This document shows, in pieces, positions 33,721-42,801 of a DNA stretch of 64,000 bases. Position numbers and translations under genes: made by a program. The stretch's first letter is position 1, and each line of letters starts with the position of its first letter. The notes under the pieces are model-generated. The model was not told where the DNA came from. It worked only from the letters and a program-made list of their open reading frames with translations, and ran no database searches. This DNA is from Clostridium yunnanense (GTDB taxonomy: Bacteria; Bacillota; Clostridia; Clostridiales; Clostridiaceae), in contig NZ_JAENHN010000009.1 of NCBI RefSeq assembly GCF_016595795.1, positions 1 to 64,000 on the forward strand, in the 5' to 3' direction.

Positions 33721-35727
33721 TTAGTTAAACTTAGGCACTTCATAATAGAACATTGAATTATTCATTTTACTTATTATTGTTTTCATTATCTGTGATTGCT
33801 TATATGCCCAACCTATATCTGTAGCGTACTGATGAGCATATAAAGTATTAGGTGACTTATATATACTAGCTATATCCCATCTCATTTTATAGAGCGTATC
33901 TTGCTTATAGGTTGTACTGTTTATATAACTTTGAGATATAAACTTTGCACCACCAATGATTGCTTTATCAACCGTTGACCAACCCTGTTTATAAGCATTT
34001 TCTGAACCCCATAAGTCAGGATTTGAATCATAAGCTGCAACCCCATAAACATTATATACTTTAACTGGCACTGCTATAGGTATAAGCTTAGATTTGTCAT
34101 CACCAAATATCTCATGTACTGCACTAACTGTTATCCCTGTAGCTAAAGCTGAAGTACCATTGCCAGTTTCTAATAGTGAATGAGCAACCAAGTATACCGG
34201 GTTGATGTTATAAGTCTTTCCCGCTTCAATAAAGGCTGCACCTTTACCTTGAAGAACACCTTTGCCAACTAATACATTGTTTAAGTCTTCTACAGTTATA
34301 CCTTCAACATAATTAAGCTTTAAAAATTGATATATGCCATAATCATTAATAAAGTTATTTGGGTTTGCATAGTATGTTACCTGATCTTTTGTAGCATTTA
34401 TCCAATTACCATTACTCCAAGCTTGCGGCTTAGTGTAAAGCGCCATTTGACTATCGACAAAACTTTCTAAGCCTAGTTTTGTATCTACATAACTTACTAC
34501 CCCATATCTTAATATCTCAAAGTCAATCTCTTTATAATTATCTAAACTTCTTGATGAAGTAGTATCTTTTATATCAACTTTTATCTTATACTTTCCTTCT
34601 TTTATTGGAACCCAATTATAGCTATTATTATTAGAATAATCTCTAACTAAAGTCCACTGAATCCCATCGTTAATCCAATATCTATATAATATTGTACTTC
34701 CTCCTACTACTTTAGTAGTAGCAGTTATTGTGTTACCAAGTCTTCTTGGTGAAGCTAGATTTGTTGATAGATCGTCAATCTGAGGTATACTAGCCACTAT
34801 AAAAGTCTTTTCCATATAGTTGTCATAGTAACTTGTAGATCCTTGATTTTTAACTTCTACTCTTATCTTATAGGTACCTTCTGTCATCGGCGTCCATATG
34901 AATTTACTACTATTAGAGTAATCATTTAAAGTAGACCACCCAGTGCCTTTATCTACCATAAACTTGTATAATATATTGGTTGTCCCACCACCCACTGCAC
35001 TAATTGTAATTGGGGCATTAATTAAAGCAGGTGAGACCTTATCGAATGTAACACTACTTATTGTAGCTATTGGATTTTTAACTTCGTAACTTGTTTCAAT
35101 ATATGTATCTGGATTTCTTAAGGAATTAGCCTGTTTTATATCTACTCTCACCTTATATTTACCGATATTAGTAGGATTCCAATTGTACGTCATATCATAA
35201 GTATAATCTCTAAGTACACTCCATACTTGTCCATTGTATATCGAATACTTATAGAGAACCCCATTAGCTAGATTTATGTTAGTAGTAAACTTTACTGTTG
35301 TCCCTATATTACTAGGTGAGCTAACATTAGTAGTAATGCTCTGAGCTTTTACCGTGCTGTAAACCTGGTAATTTATTTGTTTATATACTGTAGCAACAGA
35401 TTTATTATATCTGTCCTTTACTTCAACTTTTATCTTAGAAGTAGAAGCTCTATATGGAACCCACTGAGTATTTGCTCTCGAAGTATAATCTTGAAGAGTA
35501 TACCACTTTGCTCCATCATAAATAGAAAACTTATAAAGTAGATTTATAGAACCAATAGCACTAGCACTTATGTTCACAGTCTCTCCTACTTTTGCAGTTT
35601 GTCTATCCGTACTCAAGCCTTTAATTTGAATAGTTGCAGCTTGAGCTTTGACACTGTTCAAAACCATGATTGTCATAACCATCACTAATAAAACATATAT
35701 CTTCCTCTTAAGCTTCAGAACTATCAC
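33721..35727 (-). CDS. Secreted N-acetylglucosaminidase with triple-tyrosine-type repeats
   Basis: The protein has about 665 residues. The signal peptide is about residues 1-31 (VLLVMVMTIMVLNSVKAQA). Four or more beta repeats of about 95 residues follow, each with LLYKFSIYDGAKWYTLQDYT-like and WVPYRASTSKIKVEVKD-like strands, as in Y_Y_Y/cell-wall modules. The C-terminal about 190 residues are a glucosaminidase domain with catalytic Glu in AHSLLETGNGTS and the late VYNVYGVAAYDS. It should cleave peptidoglycan glycan strands in wall turnover. Start choice is awkward: AGGGGTG overlaps the GTG at 35727, and the only start-like codon at normal spacing is a CTG at 35718. Confidence 0.85.
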   Translation of the reverse strand: MIVLKLKRKIYVLLVMVMTIMVLNSVKAQAATIQIKGLSTDRQTAKVGETVNISASAIGSINLLYKFSIYDGAKWYTLQDYTSRANTQWVPYRASTSKIKVEVKDRYNKSVATVYKQINYQVYSTVKAQSITTNVSSPSNIGTTVKFTTNINLANGVLYKYSIYNGQVWSVLRDYTYDMTYNWNPTNIGKYKVRVDIKQANSLRNPDTYIETSYEVKNPIATISSVTFDKVSPALINAPITISAVGGGTTNILYKFMVDKGTGWSTLNDYSNSSKFIWTPMTEGTYKIRVEVKNQGSTSYYDNYMEKTFIVASIPQIDDLSTNLASPRRLGNTITATTKVVGGSTILYRYWINDGIQWTLVRDYSNNNSYNWVPIKEGKYKIKVDIKDTTSSRSLDNYKEIDFEILRYGVVSYVDTKLGLESFVDSQMALYTKPQAWSNGNWINATKDQVTYYANPNNFINDYGIYQFLKLNYVEGITVEDLNNVLVGKGVLQGKGAAFIEAGKTYNINPVYLVAHSLLETGNGTSALATGITVSAVHEIFGDDKSKLIPIAVPVKVYNVYGVAAYDSNPDLWGSENAYKQGWSTVDKAIIGGAKFISQSYINSTTYKQDTLYKMRWDIASIYKSPNTLYAHQYATDIGWAYKQSQIMKTIISKMNNSMFYYEVPKFN

Positions 35728-35756
35728 CCCTAATTTTTTATTTAAAGCATATAGTA

Positions 35757-35778
35757 AAAACGTTTTAAGAAACGTTTT
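35757..35778. promoter_or_regulatory. Short dyad upstream of the glucosaminidase gene
   Basis: AAAACGTTT and AAACGTTTT are separated by TAAG, giving a perfect 9-bp dyad 30 bases upstream of the start. It could be an operator or a leader hairpin. The core AAACGTTT resembles that of the cre-like site at 30162. Confidence 0.45.
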
Positions 35779-35964
35779 ATGTAGAGTTATATACCTTTAC
35801 TCATACTATCGTTAAACACTAATTGTATCTGAAGCTTATTTTGTTAATACTCGTTGGTATACTAATGGTCTAATAAACACATTCTACCTAATAATTATAT
35901 CTGTGGACAGTTATGCGAACAAACGTAAGACATAATATAAGTTAAAGAATAAAGAAAGAAAGAA

Positions 35965-36060
35965 AAATATGTCGCCTGTAAGATTCTTCACTACGTTCAA
36001 AAAAGGCAGATGCGCAAAAAAATCACTGAAGAAAGTGGCTTCAGCGATTTTTTACACATA
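35965..36060 (-). repeat. R3 family structured repeat, complete copy
   Basis: Read on the minus strand, AAAAAATCGCTGAAGCCAC pairs with the following CTTCAGTGATTTTTTTG, then GCGCATCTGCC, TTTTTTGAACGTAGTGAAG, AATCTTACAGGCGACATA. This is the clearest example of the R3 layout. It lies about 115 bases downstream of the membrane protein gene at 36177 in the same reading direction, consistent with a terminator function. Confidence 0.8.
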
Positions 36061-36176
36061 ATTTATTCTAACTTTCCTAAACTAAAAGGAAAATTTATTT
36101 TCTCTTTTAAAGATAGTTTTAAACTTTACTAAGTTTATATAACAGCTTTAATAACACCGTACTCTAAACTTAAAAC

Positions 36177-36668
36177 TTAAAACTTAAGATATTTAAGAGG
36201 ATTTACCCCATCTCTTGCCTTAAGAAGATCGCCTTTTACTGCCATCATATAAAATCCTACAGTAAATATGATTACAAATGGTCCCATTAAGTTGCTTATG
36301 AATACTGCTATGAGAAGAGTATGAGTAGCATAATTATAAACATTCATGAATGGAATATTAATATGCTTAAATTTATTGTATGCGAAAAATATTCCGCTAA
36401 GAAATAATGCTGCTACAGCAACTCCTATAGTTGCATAGAGAATAATTCCAATTATAGTAGGTATCTCTAGAGTTTTGTAGTATAGTACAAATACATCAAA
36501 GTTACCATAAATAACTGATTTGATGCCTTTCATTATTACAAAAAATATTAGTCCTACAAGTGAAACAATTAAATCAAATCTTAATAATTTTCCAAAGGAT
36601 TCACCTTTAAGAGTGTGGTATAAATGAGGTTTAAATAGACTTATTTTTAATTCATTTAGAAGATTCAA
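36177..36668 (-). CDS. Five-helix membrane protein, last gene of PTS operon
   Basis: This is a 163-residue hydrophobic protein with about four to five membrane segments (DLIVSLVGLIFFVIMKGI, TIIGIILYATIGVAVAALFLSGIFF, HTLLIAVFISNLMGPFVIIF). I do not recognise the family. It lies 103 bases after the EIIC gene on the same strand, with a hairpin between them. A TTG start at 36668 is preferred since AAGGGG is eight bases upstream; the TTG two codons earlier is too close to it. The position suggests an accessory role in the sugar PTS, but no mechanism can be read from the sequence. Confidence 0.65.
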   Translation of the reverse strand: MNLLNELKISLFKPHLYHTLKGESFGKLLRFDLIVSLVGLIFFVIMKGIKSVIYGNFDVFVLYYKTLEIPTIIGIILYATIGVAVAALFLSGIFFAYNKFKHINIPFMNVYNYATHTLLIAVFISNLMGPFVIIFTVGFYMMAVKGDLLKARDGVNPLKYLKF

Positions 36669-36710
36669 GATCAAAACCCCTTTCAGATTTATTAGTATAT
36701 TTATATGTAC

Positions 36711-36740
36711 ATAGGTGGTTACAAGTATGTAACCACCTAT
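36711..36740 (-). terminator. Hairpin between EIIC gene and downstream membrane protein gene
   Basis: ATAGGTGGTTAC (36711-36722) pairs with GTAACCACCTAT (36729-36740). It has no T-run on the minus strand, so it is more likely an mRNA-processing or stabilising stem, or a weak attenuator, than a full terminator. Confidence 0.55.
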
Positions 36741-36771
36741 ATTTTATATTATATACTATATTGTCTTTTTA

Positions 36772-38097
36772 TTATACAGTTGCATTTTCTGCGTTATAAG
36801 ATTTTTCTTCTTCAAGGTACTGTTTATCAACAGTTCTGATGAATGGATAGTAGATTCCAAACGCTACTAATAATTCAACTATTTGTAGTAATGCACCTTT
36901 AACGCCAGCTATAAGGAATCCACCAAATACTGCAGGTGTTGTCCAAGGAATTATAACTCCTGAAGGTCTTGGAACTAATCCAGTAGAGATTGCTATATAG
37001 CAAACTACTGCAAGAACGATTGGAGTGATGATGAATGGTATCATCATTATTGGGTTAAGAACTATTGGAAGACCAAATGTTATAGGTTCATTGATATTGA
37101 ATAAACCAGGAAGTATAGCTAGTCTACCAAGTTTCTTACATTGTTCTGATTTACAAAGGAATACCATTGTTAAGCATAATGCTAATGTAGCACCAGATCC
37201 ACCTAATTGTAAGTATATTTCTTGGAATTGTTGAGTAATAACGTGTGGTAATTCTGCACCAGCCTTGAATGCTGTTAAGTTATCACCTGATAATGAAATC
37301 CATATTGGTGACATAACTGAACCAACAACGTTAGCACCATGAATACCAAATACCCAGAATAATCCTATGAATAGGTTAGCAATGATTGTTGCACCTAAAC
37401 TATCTCCTAATGAAGTCAATGGAGCTTGAAGTACCTTGTAGATGAAGCCATGTACTGTTTCGTATGATGTGAAAGTGAATAGAAGTCTTACAACATCAAA
37501 GCAAGCTATTACTACAAATGCAGGGATAAGTGCTGAGAAGGCTTTAGATACAGTTGGAGGAACTCCTTCTGGCATCTTGATAACCCATCCTCTAACGTTT
37601 ACAAATCTTATTATTTCAGTAGTGAATATCGCTGTAAACATACCAACGAATAATCCTTTTGAACCTAACCAGTCCATTGGTATAACTCCAGTTATATCAT
37701 AAATAACTTTTGAATCCGCAGGAGTAAATTTTGTAGCAAATGGTGTAAGTATAAAGAATGCTACAAGTGCTATTGCACCACTGCTAATTCCTTCTAGTTC
37801 ATAGTGAAGTGATAAGCTGTTTGCTATACCATATACTACGAAGATTGTCATTATTGACATTGTTGCATCAAAAGGAATTGTAAAGAATGATTTCCAGTTA
37901 GCTCCGAAGATGCTAGCCATAAAGTCTAAAAATCCTTGAATTGGGAAATTTGCCACTAAAAGTGACATCGCACCGATGATTAGTAATGGCATTGCAAGCA
38001 TGAAACCATCACGAATTGCTATTAAGTATCTGTTAGCAGAAATCTTAGCAGCTACGGGCATTAACTTTTCTTCTAATAAGTCCATAGGTTTTGACAT
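36772..38097 (-). CDS. celB: PTS cellobiose/lactose-type EIIC permease
   Basis: This is a 441-residue PTS EIIC of the lactose/cellobiose/chitobiose family. It has about ten membrane segments starting RDGFMLAMPLLIIGAMSLLVA; the conserved loops are GIHGANVVGSVMSPIW, GGSGATLALCLTMVF and NINEPITFGLPIVLNPIMMIPF, where the NEPITFG motif contains the substrate-binding Glu. AAAGGAG precedes the ATG. It lies 62 bases behind the EIIB gene in an operon of EIIA, EIIB, EIIC and a membrane protein. Beta-glucosides such as cellobiose are the likely substrate, but no 6-phospho-beta-glucosidase gene is in the cluster. Confidence 0.9.
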   Translation of the reverse strand: MSKPMDLLEEKLMPVAAKISANRYLIAIRDGFMLAMPLLIIGAMSLLVANFPIQGFLDFMASIFGANWKSFFTIPFDATMSIMTIFVVYGIANSLSLHYELEGISSGAIALVAFFILTPFATKFTPADSKVIYDITGVIPMDWLGSKGLFVGMFTAIFTTEIIRFVNVRGWVIKMPEGVPPTVSKAFSALIPAFVVIACFDVVRLLFTFTSYETVHGFIYKVLQAPLTSLGDSLGATIIANLFIGLFWVFGIHGANVVGSVMSPIWISLSGDNLTAFKAGAELPHVITQQFQEIYLQLGGSGATLALCLTMVFLCKSEQCKKLGRLAILPGLFNINEPITFGLPIVLNPIMMIPFIITPIVLAVVCYIAISTGLVPRPSGVIIPWTTPAVFGGFLIAGVKGALLQIVELLVAFGIYYPFIRTVDKQYLEEEKSYNAENATV

Positions 38098-38159
38098 AAT
38101 TTTTATCTCCTTTCAAATTTAAAAATATATAATGAAAAAAATTTCAAGCTATTTAATAA

Positions 38160-38468
38160 TTATTTCTTTATAAGTGCTATTGCTTTTTCTAGAACCTTTT
38201 GACCATTCATCATACCATAGTCTTGAGGAGCTATTACATCTATTGGAACATTATGCTCATCGCATATTTTCTTAGCTCTTGCAAGAGCAAATCTTATTTG
38301 AGGTCCTAACAATACTACATCAGCTTCTGGAACATATTTAGCCATCTGAGCTTCAGAGTAAGCATTTATCTTAGCCTCTATGCCTTTAGCCTTTGCTGCT
38401 GCCTCCATTTTAGTAACTAATAAACTTGTTGACATACCTGCTGAACAAAATAAAACGATATTATACAT
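38160..38468 (-). CDS. celA: PTS cellobiose/lactose-type EIIB
   Basis: This is a 102-residue soluble EIIB. The phospho-acceptor Cys8 stands in IVLFCSAGMSTSLLV, and VVLLGPQIRFALAR is the conserved second block. Length and motifs match CelA/ChbB. It takes phosphate from EIIA and hands it to the sugar bound to EIIC. AGGAGG lies upstream of the ATG. The EIIA gene ends 101 bases upstream. Confidence 0.92.
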   Translation of the reverse strand: MYNIVLFCSAGMSTSLLVTKMEAAAKAKGIEAKINAYSEAQMAKYVPEADVVLLGPQIRFALARAKKICDEHNVPIDVIAPQDYGMMNGQKVLEKAIALIKK

Positions 38469-38569
38469 AATAAATTCCTCCTAATAAATTAAGTTTTTTA
38501 TTTCAACCGAATGTTTAATTTTTATATATCTTTTTCTCTCTAAAACAAACCCTTATTTATTTTATGTTC

Positions 38570-38902
38570 TTAAGCTTTTGCTGCTTGGTCAAGTAATGGT
38601 TGCATTTGTCTTCTTAACTCAATGATTTGAAGTATAAGATTTTTTTCTGTTATAGCAGTCATTAAATGATCTTGACTGTGAACAAACAATGCTGTTATTT
38701 CAATCTTTTCTCCTTGAGCTTCTTTGTGTAAAAGTGAAGTTTGTGAATCATGAGCGCGTCCTATTGCTTCGTCTGCAAGTTCTATCGAGGAAGAGGCTCC
38801 TTGAAAATCTCCACTATTTGCTTTCTCTAGTGCTTCATGAGCGTAAGCTCTAGCATCACCAGCGTTGATGATAATACCCATTATAATTTCTTCCATATTC
38901 AT
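38570..38902 (-). CDS. celC: PTS cellobiose/lactose-type EIIA
   Basis: This is a 110-residue trimeric helical EIIA. The active His75 is in LFVHSQDHLMTAI, and the N-terminal block MGIIINAGDARAYAHEAL is typical. The start is placed at 38902 (MNMEEI) with GGGGGACAGG upstream; the longer frame has no ribosome binding site and would include the promoter. It is the first gene of the PTS operon and begins 60 bases after a near-perfect sigma-54 promoter. His75 would be phosphorylated by HPr. Confidence 0.92.
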   Translation of the reverse strand: MNMEEIIMGIIINAGDARAYAHEALEKANSGDFQGASSSIELADEAIGRAHDSQTSLLHKEAQGEKIEITALFVHSQDHLMTAITEKNLILQIIELRRQMQPLLDQAAKA

Positions 38903-38961
38903 CGTCCTGTCCCCCTTTAGGTGAGTAAGTTGTTTTATTTTTTTCTTATGCCATATACTAT

Positions 38962-38977
38962 AGCAAGACTCGTGCCA
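38962..38977 (-). promoter_or_regulatory. Sigma-54 (-24/-12) promoter of the PTS operon
   Basis: On the minus strand TGGCAC (38977-38972), five bases, then TTGCT (38966-38962) match the sigma-54 consensus TGGCAC-N5-TTGCW. Transcription would start near 38950, about 48 bases upstream of the EIIA start. The divergent gene encodes a sigma-54 activator, which makes this assignment strong. Confidence 0.92.
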
Positions 38978-39044
38978 AAACTCTAAAAACACCTAGACAA
39001 AAGGATTTCAGTAAATGTTTACATTGTGTTTTGATGAAAATCAT

Positions 39045-39131
39045 TAGTGTTTCGTATAAAAAACAGTAGTGTTTCGATAATAAATATAGTGTTTTTTTTT
39101 ATTAAAATAGTGTTTTTTAAAAAATACACTA
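39045..39131. promoter_or_regulatory. Phased TAGTGT repeats: upstream activator site
   Basis: TAGTGTTT occurs at 39045, 39067, 39087 and 39108, spaced 22, 20 and 21 bases, with an inverted ACACTA at 39126-39131. Spacing near 21 bp places all copies on the same helical face. They lie about 70-155 bp upstream of the -24 element of the PTS promoter, the usual place of an enhancer for a sigma-54 activator. They also lie 102-188 bp in front of the activator gene. Confidence 0.8.
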
Positions 39132-39232
39132 ATAAAATTAATTGTATTTACTTTTGTTGTGAAAATGTTTTAATATATACTTAATTACTATTATGTATAT
39201 AATTGAGATTATATGTAGGAGGGAGATGAAAT

Positions 39233-41884
39233 ATGAAGAGAATAGATTTAATTTATAATAAACTTTTAGAACTTTCCCGTCCCGCTGGTGTAAGCGCTTC
39301 AGAGCTGTCAGAGATTTTAAGTATATCTAGAGCGAATGTTAGCTTCGATTTAAATAGATTGTGGGAAGAAGGTAAAGTTAGCAAATCAAGCGGAAGGCCC
39401 GTTAAATACTCTATTTCTTCAAAAGGCCAGAATCACTCTAATAATGAAACTTCTTTAGATAGGCTATTAAGAAAAAATGAAAGTTTAGCTGAGCCTATAG
39501 AAGGTGCTAAGGCAGCCATATTATATCCACCAAAAGGCATGCACTGTTTAATCTTAGGTGAAACTGGTGTAGGAAAGTCAATGTTTGCAGACTACATGCA
39601 TGAGTATGCCACAGAAATGGGTGTTAAGAAGAAAGATTCTCCTTTTATAATCTTCAATTGCGCAGATTATACTAATAATCCACAATTATTAAATGCTCAG
39701 CTGTTTGGAGTTAAAAAAGGAGCCTATACCGGAGCTGAAAGTGATAAAGAAGGCTTGATCGAAAAAGCAAATGGAGGGATATTATTTTTAGACGAAGTTC
39801 ATAGATTACCTCCTGAAGGTCAGGAAGCTTTTTTCACCTTCATGGACAAAGGAGTTTTTAGAAGGATAGGTGAATCTGATACTAGGACAGCAGATGTGTT
39901 AATAATATCTGCAACAACTGAAGATCCATCCTCAGTACTTTTAAAGACTTTTACTAGAAGAATTCCAATGACAATAAAACTACCTGCACTTAGAGATAGA
40001 TCAGCGAAAGAAAGACTTCAGTTAATAAGAGATTTTTTCGATGCTGAGAGAATAAGGCTAGATAGAGAAATTGCAGCTTCTTTAAACACCATGAGAGCCT
40101 TGTTATCTTATGATTGCCCAAATAACGTTGGACAATTAAAAGCTGACATACAACTTTTATGTGCAAAAGCATACTCTGACTTCTTAACTGGCAAAAAAGG
40201 AGAGGTCAAGATAACAAGTACTGATCTTCCCCCTCATATAAAAGAAGGCTTATATAATGAAAAAGGAAATAGAATTCTATGGAATGAAACACTAGGAGAA
40301 AAAATTAACTTTTTCAAATTCTCAAAAGGTGAAGATGATATTGTAAAGCAACATGAAGAAGGAAGCATTTATGATATTATAGATAGAAAAGTACAAGAAC
40401 TAAGACTAAAAGGCGTTTCAAATTTTGATATAGAAACCATACTGGAAAATGATATAACAAAATACTTTAGGATGTATATAAGAGGAGCAGAAAATGCAAT
40501 AAGCAGAAAAAATCTTATAAACATTTTAGGTGAAGATACGCTTTTACTTATCGATAAGATGTTCTATTATGCAACAACAACTTTAGGAAGAAACTTTGAT
40601 TCAAATACTTTTTCTGCTTTAGCGCTACATGTTAACACTCTAATAGAAAGATTAAATAATAACAAAACAATAATAAACCCACAGCTTAATTGGATAATAA
40701 AACAGTATCCTAAAGAATTTCAGGTTGCTAAGGAATGTGTCAAGATTCTAGAAGACCATCTTAAAATCAACGTACCTGAGGATGAGGCTGGATTTATTAC
40801 ATTATTCTGGGTGTTAGAGAAGGAAAATAGAGAAAAAGATAAGGTCAAAGTAATCTTAATAGCTCATGGAGAAAGTACTGCAACTTCTATGGCAGATGTA
40901 GCTAATAAACTTTTAGGTGAAGATTATGTAGTTGCTATTAACGCTCCTATAGAAGTAAGTCCATTAGAAGTTTTAGGTGCCTTAAGAGCATATGTAAAGA
41001 ATGATATGAATCCAATGGGATATCTGATTTTAGTAGATATGGGTTCTTTAACTACTTTTGGTGAGACTATAGAAAAAGAGTATGGAATGCCAGTTAGAGT
41101 TGTGGCCTTAGTATCAACCTTGCATGTATTAGAAGCTACTAGAAAGGCTAGACTCGGCATAGGCTTAGAAGAGATATATAAAGATGTAATCTCAATCAAC
41201 TCCTATATGTTCGAACACAATTATGATAGACCTACAAAGGAACATACTAAAAAACTTGCAATAGTAACAGCATGTCTTACAGGAGAAGGCACAGCTATAG
41301 CTATGAAGAGCTTCTTATCTCATAACTTGAGGTATGATAAGGACCTATTAGAAATAATTCCTTTAAACTTGGTAGATAAACATTTAATAAAATCTAGATT
41401 AAAAGAAATTGAAGAGGAAAAAGAAATTATATTTGTAGTATCATCTTTCCCTATTGATTCAGACGTAAAACAATTTAATATTCAAGACGTAATTAGTCTT
41501 AGGGTTATAAATGAATTGCAGGAAAAAGTAGATATAAAAACAACCCTTATAAAGATGGAAGATGTTATATCTGAAAATATACAGGGTGTGGATGGCAAGT
41601 CACTTTATAGAGATATATTAGATACATTAAATAAAGCGAAATCTCTACTTAGAATTGAACTTGCAGAGTCTACTCTTCCAGGCATAATTCTTCATATAGC
41701 ATTTATGGTGAATAGAATAACGAATGGTCAGAGTCCAAGTGAATATAATGAAAAAGAAGCCTTTATTGAAAATAACTTAGATATTTACAACTCAGTAAAA
41801 AAAGCATTGGAACATCTAGAAAGTAAATATTTAATAGAAGTTTCACAAGATGAAATATGTTATATAATGAACTTTTTTAGATAA
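39233..41884 (+). CDS. LevR/CelR-type sigma-54-dependent transcriptional activator with PTS domains
   Basis: This is an 883-residue activator. It has an N-terminal helix-turn-helix (SASELSEILSISRANVSFDL), then an AAA+ domain with Walker A GETGVGKS (109-116), the sigma-54 contact loop GAYTGA (163-168) and Walker B LFLDE (184-188). A PRD domain follows (about 440-540), then an EIIA-Man-like domain (VILIAHGESTATSMADVANKLL, about 550-680), an EIIB-like part, and a second PRD near the C-terminus (about 780-880). Phosphorylation of PRD and EIIA histidines by HPr and EII proteins would tune activity to sugar supply. It is divergent from the PTS operon and its sigma-54 promoter. GGAGGGAG precedes the ATG. 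Confidence 0.92.
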   Translation: MKRIDLIYNKLLELSRPAGVSASELSEILSISRANVSFDLNRLWEEGKVSKSSGRPVKYSISSKGQNHSNNETSLDRLLRKNESLAEPIEGAKAAILYPPKGMHCLILGETGVGKSMFADYMHEYATEMGVKKKDSPFIIFNCADYTNNPQLLNAQLFGVKKGAYTGAESDKEGLIEKANGGILFLDEVHRLPPEGQEAFFTFMDKGVFRRIGESDTRTADVLIISATTEDPSSVLLKTFTRRIPMTIKLPALRDRSAKERLQLIRDFFDAERIRLDREIAASLNTMRALLSYDCPNNVGQLKADIQLLCAKAYSDFLTGKKGEVKITSTDLPPHIKEGLYNEKGNRILWNETLGEKINFFKFSKGEDDIVKQHEEGSIYDIIDRKVQELRLKGVSNFDIETILENDITKYFRMYIRGAENAISRKNLINILGEDTLLLIDKMFYYATTTLGRNFDSNTFSALALHVNTLIERLNNNKTIINPQLNWIIKQYPKEFQVAKECVKILEDHLKINVPEDEAGFITLFWVLEKENREKDKVKVILIAHGESTATSMADVANKLLGEDYVVAINAPIEVSPLEVLGALRAYVKNDMNPMGYLILVDMGSLTTFGETIEKEYGMPVRVVALVSTLHVLEATRKARLGIGLEEIYKDVISINSYMFEHNYDRPTKEHTKKLAIVTACLTGEGTAIAMKSFLSHNLRYDKDLLEIIPLNLVDKHLIKSRLKEIEEEKEIIFVVSSFPIDSDVKQFNIQDVISLRVINELQEKVDIKTTLIKMEDVISENIQGVDGKSLYRDILDTLNKAKSLLRIELAESTLPGIILHIAFMVNRITNGQSPSEYNEKEAFIENNLDIYNSVKKALEHLESKYLIEVSQDEICYIMNFFR

Positions 41885-41968
41885 AGATAAAATACTTCAA
41901 AATTAAATTTAAGACCTAAATCATTACTCTGACTAATATTTAATATATTTATATTAGGGGTGATGAAA

Positions 41969-42499
41969 ATGCAGGATTTAAAAACAGATAAAGTAGCTAA
42001 AGCCGCTTTTCTATTAGCAATAGCTATTGTATTTCAATTTTTAGGGAGAAATATACCAGGTATAAATCAATTTTTAGTAGGGCCTGTTGTTAATGCAGTA
42101 TTAATACTCGCAACATTTATATGCGGTTCTAGATTAGGAGCATTAGTTGCTTTGCTTACTCCAATATTAGCCTGGATAGTTGGTCAGCTTGCAACTGCTA
42201 TGGTCCCATTTATACCATTTATAGTAGTTGGCAACTTAATTTATATATTAATATTTAGTGTTTTAAAAAGTAAAAAGTATGGATTATATATAGGAATCAT
42301 ACTGGGATCACTTATAAAGTTTGTATTTTTATCTTTCTCCGCATCAAATATATTGAAGGTAATTGATATCGGTATGCCTAAGAAGGTGTTAGAAAAACTA
42401 GCAGTATCTATGGGCATCCCTCAGCTAATTACAGCCTTAGTCGGAGGGATGATAGCGATAATATTAATAAATTTATTATATAAAAGAAAAGCAATATAG
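41969..42499 (+). CDS. ECF transporter substrate-binding S component
   Basis: This is a 176-residue membrane protein with five to six helices. AAFLLAIAIVFQFLGRNIPG and ILATFICGSRLGALVALLTPI show the small-residue helix packing of ECF-type S components. Energy-coupling genes (EcfAA'T) are not nearby, so it would use the shared module. The vitamin or metal substrate is not evident, and no riboswitch is seen in the 84 bases upstream. Start 41969 is six bases after AGGGGTG; the GTG and ATG just upstream overlap that site. Confidence 0.72.
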   Translation: MQDLKTDKVAKAAFLLAIAIVFQFLGRNIPGINQFLVGPVVNAVLILATFICGSRLGALVALLTPILAWIVGQLATAMVPFIPFIVVGNLIYILIFSVLKSKKYGLYIGIILGSLIKFVFLSFSASNILKVIDIGMPKKVLEKLAVSMGIPQLITALVGGMIAIILINLLYKRKAI

Positions 42500-42577
42500 G
42501 CTTTGATTAAAGTATAAGTTTTTGATATATATTATTTAAACAATCTAATTATAGACGTAATTTTTATAATATAAAAT

Positions 42578-42619
42578 AAAGATAGAAGTTCTTGAATTTA
42601 TTCATAAACTTCTATCTTT
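42578..42619 (+). terminator. Terminator of the S-component gene
   Basis: AAAGATAGAAGTT (42578-42590) and AACTTCTATCTTT (42607-42619) are 13-bp perfect arms followed by ACTTTT. Confidence 0.75.
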
Positions 42620-42664
42620 ACTTTTAGATAAAGTTTTCTATATGTATGTTAATATATACTATAC

Positions 42665-42772
42665 GATAAAAAGTGGTTATATTAAATTTTTATATAGAAA
42701 TTACATATTCCATACCACTTAGATAAAAATATAACCGCAATATGGATGTTTTATAAATACCACTTAATTGAT
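42665..42772. repeat. Possible degenerate R1-like palindromic element
   Basis: AAAAGTGGTTATAT at the left and AATACCACTTAATTGA at the right resemble R1 terminal repeats. Two inner pieces, ATACCACTTAG and ATATAACCGC, also pair with the left end. The R1 core GCGTAAGCTCATTA is missing, so membership is doubtful. It lies in the promoter region of alr. Confidence 0.35.
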
Positions 42773-42801
42773 ACAATAAATATAGATGAATTACTTAGGA
42801 G

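Noticed and set aside
39045-39131. Considered as a short CRISPR-like repeat array
   Set aside because: The repeated unit is only eight bases at helical spacing, the spacers are A/T runs and the location is a sigma-54 enhancer position.
42665-42772. Considered as a T-box or other riboswitch upstream of alr
   Set aside because: No T-box sequence or specifier structure is recognisable; the pairing is better explained as a degenerate palindromic repeat.
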